NCBI RefSeq assembly: GCF_900105515.1
Contig: NZ_FNSY01000001.1
Location: forward strand, 1,550,001 to 1,614,000
Length of the DNA: 64,000 nt
Reading direction: 5' to 3'
DNA from: Streptomyces sp. 2131.1
GTDB lineage: Bacteria; Actinomycetota; Actinomycetes; Streptomycetales; Streptomycetaceae
The position numbers and the translations under genes were made by a program. How positions within the stretch are numbered: the first letter of the stretch is position 1; each line of letters starts with the position of its first letter. The notes beneath the pieces are model-generated. The model was not told where the DNA came from. It made no database searches and saw only the letters and a program-made list of their open reading frames with translations. Positions 34,223 through 41,480 of the stretch are shown here, in pieces.

Positions 34223-35569
34223 CTACTTCGCGGGCTCCAGAATCGCCACGCACTCCACATGATGCGTCATCGGAAACAGGTCGAACGCCCGCAGCGTCCG
34301 CACCCGGTACCCGCCCTCCGCGAAGTACGAGATGTCCCGGGCCAGTGCCGCCGGATCGCAGGCCACGTACGCGATGCGGCGGGCGCCCAGCGCCACCAGT
34401 TGCTTCACCGTGGACTTGCCGGCGCCCGCGCGGGGCGGGTCCAGGACGATGAGGTCGCACTCGGTGATGCCGGTGCGGGGCAGGACCTGGTCGACCTTGC
34501 CGTGTTCGATGCGGACGCGGTCCAGGTCCGCGAGGTTGTGGCGGGCGTCCTCGACCGCGCGCTTGCCGGACTCGATGCCGAGGACAGCGCCCTTCTCGCC
34601 GATGCGCTGGCCGATGGCGCCGGCGAAGAGGCCGACGCCGCAGTAGAGGTCTAGGGCGGTGTCGTTCTTACGGGGCAGCAGGCCCTGCATGACCGCGCGG
34701 ACCAGGGTGTTCGCGGCCTGGGGGTGGACCTGCCAGAAGCCGCCGGAGCCCACGCGGTACGTGCGGTCGTCGGCGCGCTCGCGGACGAAGCCGCGGCCGT
34801 GGACGCGGTGGACGCCGCCGTCGCGTTCGTCGACACGCAGGACGGAGACCGGCTTGTCGAGCTCGACGAGGGGGAGGCGGCCGCCCGGGCGGGGGGTGAG
34901 GATGACCTGGCGGTCGTGGGAGCCGGTGGCGGCGATGGCCTCCACCGTGGCCATCTGGGGCCAGTCCTGCTGCTCGACGCCCAGCTCGGAGACACCGGGC
35001 GCGGCGATCATGCAGTGGTCGATGATCTCGATGTCGTGCGAGCGGTGCTTGCGCAGGCCGACGCGGCCGTCCTCGTCGATCGCGTACTGGACCCGGGTCC
35101 GCCAGGCCGGCACCTCGCCCGCGGGGAGCTTGTCGCCCTCGGCCGGCATGACCGTGCCGTCCCAGCCGGCCTCCTCCGGGGTGAGGCCCGCGAGTCGCTG
35201 GAGCTGCTCGGCGACGACCTCGCCCTTGAGGCGGCGCTGGGCGCCCGGCTTGGCGTGCTGCCAGTCGCAGCCGCCGCACTTGCCGGGGCCGGCGAACGGG
35301 CAGGGCGCCTTGACCCGGTCCTTGGACGCGTCGATGATCTCCACCGCGTCCGCGCGCAGGAAGCGCGAGTCCTCGGCGCCGTCGGTGACGCGGGCGACGA
35401 CCTTCTCGCCGGGCAGGGTGTGGCGTACGAACAGCACGCGGCCCTCGTCGGTGCGGGCGATGCAGTGGCCGCCGTGCGCGACCGGCCCGACCTCGACCTC
35501 GTACTCCCGCCCGATCAGCGACTCCGGCTGCGTCTCCCCGGTCTGCGGCGACGTGGATTCGTTCTGCAT
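34223..35569 (-). CDS. class I RNA (uracil-C5) methyltransferase, TrmA/RumA family
   Basis: A 448-residue RNA m5U methyltransferase. An N-terminal TRAM domain (VEVGPVAHGGHCIARTDEGRVLFVRHTLPGEKV) is followed by an iron-sulfur-type cysteine set CPFAGPGKCGGCDWQHA, then the SAM domain (LDLYCGVGLFAGAIGQ; LDPPRAGAG) and the catalytic Cys in YVACDPAALARD. It methylates a uridine in 23S rRNA or tRNA; which one cannot be read from sequence. The ATG at 35569 has GGAG upstream. It stands alone, upstream of the APC permease gene's end on the map. Confidence 0.9.
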   Translation of the reverse strand: MQNESTSPQTGETQPESLIGREYEVEVGPVAHGGHCIARTDEGRVLFVRHTLPGEKVVARVTDGAEDSRFLRADAVEIIDASKDRVKAPCPFAGPGKCGGCDWQHAKPGAQRRLKGEVVAEQLQRLAGLTPEEAGWDGTVMPAEGDKLPAGEVPAWRTRVQYAIDEDGRVGLRKHRSHDIEIIDHCMIAAPGVSELGVEQQDWPQMATVEAIAATGSHDRQVILTPRPGGRLPLVELDKPVSVLRVDERDGGVHRVHGRGFVRERADDRTYRVGSGGFWQVHPQAANTLVRAVMQGLLPRKNDTALDLYCGVGLFAGAIGQRIGEKGAVLGIESGKRAVEDARHNLADLDRVRIEHGKVDQVLPRTGITECDLIVLDPPRAGAGKSTVKQLVALGARRIAYVACDPAALARDISYFAEGGYRVRTLRAFDLFPMTHHVECVAILEPAK

Positions 35570-35678
35570 GAGGGGGTGGCTCCAGAGGGGGAAGGGGGAC
35601 GGCCCGCGGCCGGACGACAACAACCTACGAGTCTACGTGGGTGTCGTCCGGCCGCCGACCACACGCGGGGCCCCCGCC

Positions 35679-37727
35679 TCAGCCCTTCGGCGTCGGCTCC
35701 TTGTGCTTGCGTTCCACCGGGCCCCGGCGCACCGAGCCCGGAGCGCTCCAGTCGGCGCGCCTGCGGGCGCGCTTCTTCGCGGCCTCGGAGGACTCCAGCT
35801 GGTACGGGACCGAGGTGACCATCACACCGGGGGTGAAGAGCAGCCGGCCCTTGAGCCTGAGGGCGCTCTGGTTGTGCAGCAGGTGCTCGTACCAGTGGCC
35901 GACGACGTACTCGGGGATGTAGACGCTCACGACGTCGCGCGGGCTCTCCCGGCGCAGGCTCTTGACGTACTCGATGACCGGGCGGGTCACCTCGCGGTAC
36001 GGCGAGTCGAGGATCTTCAGCGGTACGTTGATGCCGCGCCGCTCCCAGTCCTCCCTGAGGGCCTTCGTCTCGGCCGGGTCCACGCTGATGGAGAGCGCCT
36101 CCAGGTGGTCCGTGCGGATGAGCTTGGCGTAGGCGAGCGCGCGCAGGGTGGGGCGGTGGAGCTTGGAGACCAGGACGATCGAGTGGACCCGGGAGGGGCG
36201 GATCGACTCGTCCGGGGCGGTCTCGTCGGCGGCGATCTCCTCGGCGACCCGGTCGTAGTGCTTGCGGATCGCGGTCATCGTGCCGAAGAAGATCACCATG
36301 CCGAGCAGCGCGACCCAGGCGCCGTGGGTGAACTTAGTGGCGAGGACGACGACGAGCACCAGGCCGGTGAAGAAGGCGCCGAAGGTGTTGATCGCGCGGG
36401 AGCGGATCATGTGGCGGCGCTTGGCCTGGTCCTTCTCGACGGCCAGATGGCGGTTCCAGTGCCGGACCATGCCGGTCTGGCTGAGCGTGAAGGAGACGAA
36501 CACGCCGACGATGTAGAGCTGGATCAGCCGGGTCGAGTCCGCCCCGTAGATCACGACCAGCAGGATCGCGGCGCCGGCCAGCAGCACGATGCCGTTGGAG
36601 AAGGCGAGCCGGTCGCCGCGGGTGTGCAGCTGGCGGGGCAGGTAGCGGTCCTGGGCCAGGATCGAGCCGAGGAGCGGGAAGCCGTTGTACGCGGTGTTCG
36701 CTGCCAGGAACAGGACGAGGGCGGTGGCGGCCGCGAGGATCACGAAGAAGAACGTGCCGTCGCCGAAGACCGCGGCCGCGACCTGCGAAATGACCGGGTC
36801 CTGGACGAAGCCGGAGCCGACCGGGGAGCCGTCGCGGACCAGGTCCGTCGCCGGGTTCTCCGCCATCTTGACGTCGGTCGCCATGGCCAGCCCGATGATG
36901 CCGCAGAACATGGTGACGGCCAGCAGGCCCATCATCGCGAGCGTGGTCGCGGCGTTCTTGCTCTTCGGCTTGCGGAAGGCGGGCACGCCGTTGCTGATCG
37001 CCTCGACGCCGGTGAGCGCCGCACAGCCGGAGGAGAACGCGCGCAGCAGCAGGAAGACGAGCGCGAAGCCTGCGAGTCCCTGGTGCTCGGGCTTGATCGT
37101 GTACCCGGAGGTCGGGGCGTGCATCGTGTCGCCGAGGACGAGGCCGCGGAAGGCGCCCCAGATGATCATGATGAAGACGCCTGCCACGAAGAGGTACGTG
37201 GGGATGGCGAAGAGCTTGCCGGACTCCTTGACCCCGCGCAGGTTCATCAGGGTCAGCAGCACGATGGCGGCGACCGCGCAGGCCGTCTTGTGCTCGACGA
37301 CGAACGGGATCGCGGAGCCCAGGTTCTCGACGCCGGAGGCGATCGACACGGCGACGGTCAGGACGTAGTCGACCAGCAGGGCGCTGGCGACGGTCAGACC
37401 GGCCTTGGGGCCGAGGTTGGTGGTGGCCACCTCGTAGTCCCCGCCACCGCTGGGGTAGGCGTGCACGTTCTGCCGGTAGGAGGCGACGACCGTGAACATC
37501 AGGACCACGACCGCGACGGCGATCCAGGGGCTGAAGTGGTAGGCCGACACACCCGCGATGGACAGCACGAGGAGGACTTCTCCGGGTGCGTACGCCACCG
37601 AGGACAGCGGGTCGGATGCGAAGACGGGGAGTGCGATGCGCTTGGGGAGGAGCGTCTCCCCCAGCTTGTCGCTGCGCAGGGCCCGTCCGATCAGGATCCG
37701 TTTGGGCACGTCGGTCAGTTTGGACAC
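35679..37727 (-). CDS. APC superfamily permease (KimA-like, K+-linked)
   Basis: A 682-residue membrane protein: an N-terminal soluble lead (KLTDVPKRILIGRALRSDKLGETLLPKRIALPVFASDPLSSVAYAPGE), about twelve membrane helices, and a cytosolic C-terminal domain of some 190 residues with a USP-like fold (VHSIVLVSKLHRPTLRALAYAKLIRTDHLEALSISVD). This plan matches APC permeases of the KimA/YdaO type, which import K+ and can be controlled by c-di-AMP. The gene is divergent from two TrkA/Ceo subunits, supporting potassium transport, although amino acid transport is not excluded. The GTG at 37727 was chosen as the start of homology. Mycobacterium Rv2690c occupies the equivalent place. Confidence 0.82.
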   Translation of the reverse strand: MSKLTDVPKRILIGRALRSDKLGETLLPKRIALPVFASDPLSSVAYAPGEVLLVLSIAGVSAYHFSPWIAVAVVVLMFTVVASYRQNVHAYPSGGGDYEVATTNLGPKAGLTVASALLVDYVLTVAVSIASGVENLGSAIPFVVEHKTACAVAAIVLLTLMNLRGVKESGKLFAIPTYLFVAGVFIMIIWGAFRGLVLGDTMHAPTSGYTIKPEHQGLAGFALVFLLLRAFSSGCAALTGVEAISNGVPAFRKPKSKNAATTLAMMGLLAVTMFCGIIGLAMATDVKMAENPATDLVRDGSPVGSGFVQDPVISQVAAAVFGDGTFFFVILAAATALVLFLAANTAYNGFPLLGSILAQDRYLPRQLHTRGDRLAFSNGIVLLAGAAILLVVIYGADSTRLIQLYIVGVFVSFTLSQTGMVRHWNRHLAVEKDQAKRRHMIRSRAINTFGAFFTGLVLVVVLATKFTHGAWVALLGMVIFFGTMTAIRKHYDRVAEEIAADETAPDESIRPSRVHSIVLVSKLHRPTLRALAYAKLIRTDHLEALSISVDPAETKALREDWERRGINVPLKILDSPYREVTRPVIEYVKSLRRESPRDVVSVYIPEYVVGHWYEHLLHNQSALRLKGRLLFTPGVMVTSVPYQLESSEAAKKRARRRADWSAPGSVRRGPVERKHKEPTPKG

Positions 37728-38071
37728 GCTGAGGATCGTAAGGGTTCCGTATGGGGCCCGCCCCCGCTCCACGGGCGTGGCCCGCCAATCTCCTGCACTC
37801 GGCCGGAAACGCCACGGAATCCTTAACGCAATCCTTGCGCCGTGTCCCCCGGCCGGGGGCCCCGGAGTGGTGCGGGCCACGTCGCCTTTGCCCCGGCCGC
37901 CCTGCGATGCGCACACTCGGATGAGGCAACGCGACCGGCGCCGCATAAGCTCGTATCCGGGCGACGGGACACACCGTTGCCCCGTTGTTTGCCCGGCCAG
38001 CCGAGGAAAGAGTGTGAGCAGGGTGTTTTCGCAGGTCAGCCGGACGACCAGGACTGCGAGGTAGGCGCAAG
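37728..38071. other. divergent regulatory region of APC permease and ceoBC
   Basis: This 344-bp intergenic region holds the promoters for two divergent potassium-related operons. It includes a tandem AATCCTT pair at 37818-37836 and a GC-rich inverted repeat near 37850. I saw no small gene. Confidence 0.5.
37818..37836 (-). promoter_or_regulatory. tandem 7-bp direct repeat (possible regulator site)
   Basis: AATCCTT occurs at 37818-37824 and again at 37830-37836 (AAGGATT on the minus strand), a 12-bp period on one face of the helix. It lies 90-110 bp upstream of the APC permease start. Such spacing is common for paired regulator monomers; the protein is unknown. Confidence 0.4.
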
Positions 38072-38740
38072 GTGCACATCGTCATCATGGGCTGCGGACG
38101 AGTGGGAGCCGCTCTCGCGCAGACCCTGGAGCAGCAGGGGCACACGGTCGCCGTCATCGACCAGGACCCCACCGCGTTCCGGCGTCTCGGCTCCGGGTTC
38201 GGCGGTCGCCGCGTGACCGGGGTCGGTTTCGACCAGGACACCCTGCGCGAGGCGGGGATCGAGGAGGCCGGCGCGTTCGCGGCGGTGAGCAGCGGCGACA
38301 ACTCCAACATCATCGCGGCCCGCGTGGCGCGCGAGATGTTCGGCATCGAGAATGTCGCGGCCCGGATCTACGACCCCCGGCGCGCCGAGGTCTACCAGCG
38401 GCTGGGCATTCCGACGGTCGCGACCGTGCGCTGGACCGCGGACCAGATGCTGCGCCGGCTGCTGCCGTCGGGCGCGGAGCCGCTGTGGCGCGACCCGAGC
38501 GGCGGGGTGCAGCTGGCGGAGGTGCACACCACCCCGTCCTGGATCGGCCACAAGATCAGCACGCTCCAGGAGGAGACGGGCGTGCGCGTCGCGTTCCTCA
38601 CCCGGTTGGGCGAAGCGATTCTGCCGTCGTCGCAGACGGTGCTCCAGGAGGGCGACCTCGTCCACGTGATGATGCGTACGGACGAGATCGCGAAGGTCGA
38701 GGCGGCCTTCGCCGAGGGCCCCGAGGAGGGCGGTCACTGA
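38072..38740 (+). CDS. ceoB: TrkA family potassium channel/transporter regulator CeoB
   Basis: A 222-residue TrkA-type regulator: RCK_N Rossmann domain (HIVIMGCGRVGAALAQTLEQQGHTVAVIDQDP; GxGxxG plus the acidic Asp for NAD/NADH) and an RCK_C domain from about residue 135. It gates a K+ transport protein in response to nucleotides. The GTG at 38072 was taken because the Rossmann strand begins there. It overlaps the next trkA-like gene (TGATG at 38738-38742), so they form a coupled pair; the APC permease, divergent, is the presumed membrane partner. Confidence 0.9.
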   Translation: MHIVIMGCGRVGAALAQTLEQQGHTVAVIDQDPTAFRRLGSGFGGRRVTGVGFDQDTLREAGIEEAGAFAAVSSGDNSNIIAARVAREMFGIENVAARIYDPRRAEVYQRLGIPTVATVRWTADQMLRRLLPSGAEPLWRDPSGGVQLAEVHTTPSWIGHKISTLQEETGVRVAFLTRLGEAILPSSQTVLQEGDLVHVMMRTDEIAKVEAAFAEGPEEGGH

Positions 38741-39417
38741 TGCGTGTCGCGATTGCCGGGGCCGGTGCGGTGGGTCGTTCCATCGCGGGCGAGCTGCTGG
38801 AGAACGGGCACGAGGTGCTGCTCGTGGACAAGGCGCCGACCGCCATCTCGGTGGAGCGGGTGCCGATGGCCGAGTGGCTGCTTGCGGATGCCTGCGAGAT
38901 CACGTCGCTGGACGAGGCGGCGTTGCAGCGGTGCAACGTCGTGATCGCCGCGACCGGTGACGACAAGGTGAACCTGGTCGTCTCGCTGCTGGCGAAGACC
39001 GAGTACGGCGTGCCGAGGGTCGTCGCCCGGGTGAACAACCCGAAGAACGAGTGGCTGTTCAACGAATCGTGGGGCGTCGATGTGGCGGTCTCCACGCCGC
39101 GTCTGATGTCGGCGCTGGTGGAGGAGGCGGTGAGCGTCGGCGATCTGGTCCGGCTGCTGCGCTTCAGCCACGGCGACGCGAACCTGGTGGAGCTGACGCT
39201 CCCGCCGGAGTCGGCGCTCGCGGGTACGCAGGTCGGGGAGGTCGCCTGGCCGGAGGACACCTCGCTGGTGACGATCATCCGGGGCCAGCGCGTGCTGACG
39301 CCGAGCCCGGAGGAGAGCCTGGAGGCCGGTGACGAGCTGCTGTTCGTGGCCGCGCAGGCGCGCGAGGAGCAGCTGGAGGACCTGCTGTCGGTGCGCCAGG
39401 GCGACCCGGAGGCGTGA
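38740..39417 (+). CDS. ceoC: TrkA family potassium channel/transporter regulator CeoC
   Basis: A 225-residue paralogue of the preceding gene with RCK_N (RVAIAGAGAVGRSIAGELLENGHEVLLVDKAP) and RCK_C domains (VELTLPPESALAGTQVGEVAWPEDTSLVTIIRGQRVLTPSPEESLEAGDELLFVA). The two probably form hetero-oligomeric gating rings. Its ATG overlaps the ceoB stop by 1 bp. A long perfect hairpin follows. Confidence 0.9.
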   Translation: MRVAIAGAGAVGRSIAGELLENGHEVLLVDKAPTAISVERVPMAEWLLADACEITSLDEAALQRCNVVIAATGDDKVNLVVSLLAKTEYGVPRVVARVNNPKNEWLFNESWGVDVAVSTPRLMSALVEEAVSVGDLVRLLRFSHGDANLVELTLPPESALAGTQVGEVAWPEDTSLVTIIRGQRVLTPSPEESLEAGDELLFVAAQAREEQLEDLLSVRQGDPEA

Positions 39418-39423
39418 AGCATG

Positions 39424-39464
39424 CGAGAGGGGCCCCGTCACCAGCGGTGACGGGGCCCCTCTCG
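39424..39464. terminator. bidirectional terminator with 19-bp perfect stem
   Basis: CGAGAGGGGCCCCGTCACC at 39424-39442 pairs perfectly with 39446-39464 around a 3-nt loop. It separates the convergent ceoC and DUF3159 genes and begins 7 bp after the ceoC stop. Confidence 0.85.
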
Positions 39465-39470
39465 TACGTC

Positions 39471-40226
39471 TCAGAACTCCTGGCCCCGGGCCGCTTCGGC
39501 GGCGGCCGCCTTGCGGGCCTTCTCGGCCTCCTCCTCGGCCTCCATCTCGGCGAAGACGTCGATGGGCGGCGGCGCCTTGGCGAGGAAGACCCAGGTCAGG
39601 TAGACCGCCAGCAGGAAGGGCGGGATCTTCAGGGCGACCAGGACCCAGCCGAACTGGGTGGTGTCCGCCCACCAGTACAGCGGGAAGAGGACCGCGCACT
39701 TGGCGAGCAGGATCAGGCCCCAGGCGTAGCTGGCCTTGGCGTACGCCTTCTTGCGGCCGGGGTTACGGGTGCGCCAGGAGAGGTTCTCCTTGAACACCGG
39801 GCCCAGGATGAGGCCGATCAGCGGCAGACCGGCGACCGTGCTGATCAGGTAGGCCAGCGCGAGGCCGAGGGTGTAGAGCATGCCCGGGAGGTAGAAGTCC
39901 TTGGCGTTGCCCGTCATCTTGGCGAAGACGACGCCGAAGGCCACACCGAAGACGCCGCTGAAGGCGTGCTTGACGGTGTCCTTGCGGATCAGCCGTACGG
40001 CCACGAGCGCGAGCGACACCGCGAGGGCCGCGACGGCCGAGTGGGTGAGGTTCTTGTCGATGGTGAAGATCGTGACGAAGAGCAGCCCGGGCAGGACCGT
40101 CTCCACCATGCCCCTCACTCCGCCGAAGGCTTCGAAGAGCGCGGCCTCGGTGACCGCCCTGGCGTCGGCCTCCTGCTGGTCGGTGGTGCGGTCCGTGTCG
40201 GACGTCGGCTTGTCGAGAGACGTCAC
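39471..40226 (-). CDS. DUF3159 integral membrane protein
   Basis: A 251-residue membrane protein with about six hydrophobic helices (LPGLLFVTIFTI; AVAALAVSLALVAVRLI; FSGVFGVAFGVVFAKMTG and so on), an acidic N-terminus and a charged, Ala/Glu-rich C-terminal tail. It is of the DUF3159 (VC0807-like) family found in the same position in mycobacteria (Rv2693c, from memory). No function is known; consistent linkage with K+ transport genes is the only clue. It starts 3 bp after the stop of the OB-fold gene and is cotranscribed with it. Confidence 0.85.
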   Translation of the reverse strand: MTSLDKPTSDTDRTTDQQEADARAVTEAALFEAFGGVRGMVETVLPGLLFVTIFTIDKNLTHSAVAALAVSLALVAVRLIRKDTVKHAFSGVFGVAFGVVFAKMTGNAKDFYLPGMLYTLGLALAYLISTVAGLPLIGLILGPVFKENLSWRTRNPGRKKAYAKASYAWGLILLAKCAVLFPLYWWADTTQFGWVLVALKIPPFLLAVYLTWVFLAKAPPPIDVFAEMEAEEEAEKARKAAAAEAARGQEF

Positions 40227-40229
40227 CGG

Positions 40230-40646
40230 CTACTCCTTGCCGAGCGGTCGGAGTTCGTATTTGGGGTTGAACAGCACCCGGCGGCCGTGGCTCATGGCGA
40301 TCCGGCCGGAGGCGATGAGCTTGCGGCCCGGTTCTATGCCCACGATGGAGCGGCGGCCGAGCCAGACCACGTCGAGCGGCGCGGTGCCGTCGAAGAGCTC
40401 CGCCTCCAGGGCGGGCACTCCGGCGCGCGGTCGCAGGGTGACCGTCCGCAAGGTACCAGTGACCTTCACGATCTGACGGTCGGAGCATTCGGAGATCCGG
40501 GTGCACCCCGAGGCCTGCGAGTCCTCCTCCAGCTCCTCGCACTCCAGGTCCTCCTGGGAGCTCGAAAGCCGGTCGAGCATCCGCCGGAAGCGCCCGGACG
40601 GGCGGTCGCCCTTGTGGGCCTTCTCGAATCGGGGAACAGCACTCAT
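40230..40646 (-). CDS. OB-fold nucleic acid-binding protein (DNA-binding, DUF-type)
   Basis: A 138-residue protein. The N-terminal 50 residues are basic then acidic (RFRRMLDRLSSSQEDLECEELEEDSQ), and the rest forms an OB-fold similar to the anticodon-binding domain: VKVTGTLRTVTLRPRAGVPALEAELFDGTAPLDVVWLGRRSIVGIEPGRKLIASGRIAMSHGRRVLFNPKYEL. A nucleic-acid ligand is likely. It matches the Rv2694c position in mycobacteria (from memory). The ATG at 40646 fits the start of homology. The next gene, DUF3159, begins 3 bp downstream. Confidence 0.8.
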   Translation of the reverse strand: MSAVPRFEKAHKGDRPSGRFRRMLDRLSSSQEDLECEELEEDSQASGCTRISECSDRQIVKVTGTLRTVTLRPRAGVPALEAELFDGTAPLDVVWLGRRSIVGIEPGRKLIASGRIAMSHGRRVLFNPKYELRPLGKE

Positions 40647-40734
40647 ACCCGAAGGGTACCGGTCCTGCGAGGTCATCGCGGGTGGCCGCCGTCTCACCCG
40701 GACGGAGGACGCGGACACGCCGGATGCGGCTGTT

Positions 40735-41427
40735 TCAGGCGCGCTCGAAGCGGTAACCCATGCCGGGTTCGGTGACGAAGTGGCGGGGGTGGGAGGGGTC
40801 GGCCTCCAGCTTGCGCCGCAGCTGGGCCATGTAGACGCGCAGGTAGTTGGTCTCGGTGCCGTACGAGGGCCCCCAGACCTCCTGGAGCAGCTGGCGCTGG
40901 CTGACGAGCCGGCCGCCGTTGCGGACGAGGACCTCCAGCAGGTGCCACTCGGTGGGCGTGAGCCGTACGTCGCGGCCGTCGCGGTGGACCTTCTTGGCGG
41001 CGAGGTCGACGGTGAAGCCCTCGGTCTCCACGACGACGACCTGGTCTCCCCCGTCCTGCCCGACCGGCTCGGCCCTGCGCACCGCCGCCCGCAGCCTGGC
41101 CAGCAGCTCGTCCATCCCGAACGGCTTGGTCACGTAGTCGTCGGCCCCCGCGTCCAGCGCCTCGACCTTCTCGTCGGAGGTGTGGCGGGCGGAGAGCACC
41201 AGGATCGGCACCCGGGTCCAGCCGCGCAGGCCGCGGATCACGTCGACGCCGTCCATGTCGGGCAGCCCGAGGTCCAGGACGACGACGTCGGGGTGGCGGG
41301 CGGCGGCGAGCTGGAGGGCGGTGGCCCCGTCGGGCGCGGCGTCCACCTCGTAGGTGCGCGCCTTGAGGTTGATCACGAGGGCGCGTACGATCTGCGGCTC
41401 GTCGTCGACCACAAGCACCCGGGTCAT
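40735..41427 (-). CDS. kdpE: response regulator KdpE
   Basis: A 230-residue OmpR-type response regulator: acidic pocket DDEPQ, phospho-acceptor Asp in VVLDLGLPDMDG, Lys in YVTKPFG, and a C-terminal winged helix (RLTPTEWHLLEVLVRNGGRLVSQRQLLQEVWG...TNYLRVYMAQLRRKLE). With KdpD it would switch on the K+-ATPase under potassium limitation. The ATG at 41427 starts the receiver domain with AGGA before it; an in-frame ATG at 41484 overlapping the kdpD stop (ATGA) is an alternative start and shows tight coupling either way. Confidence 0.92.
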   Translation of the reverse strand: MTRVLVVDDEPQIVRALVINLKARTYEVDAAPDGATALQLAAARHPDVVVLDLGLPDMDGVDVIRGLRGWTRVPILVLSARHTSDEKVEALDAGADDYVTKPFGMDELLARLRAAVRRAEPVGQDGGDQVVVVETEGFTVDLAAKKVHRDGRDVRLTPTEWHLLEVLVRNGGRLVSQRQLLQEVWGPSYGTETNYLRVYMAQLRRKLEADPSHPRHFVTEPGMGYRFERA

Positions 41428-41480
41428 CGCGGTCCTGCCTTTCTGCTGGGCGTACGTCGGTGCGGGAAGGTCCCCGCGGT

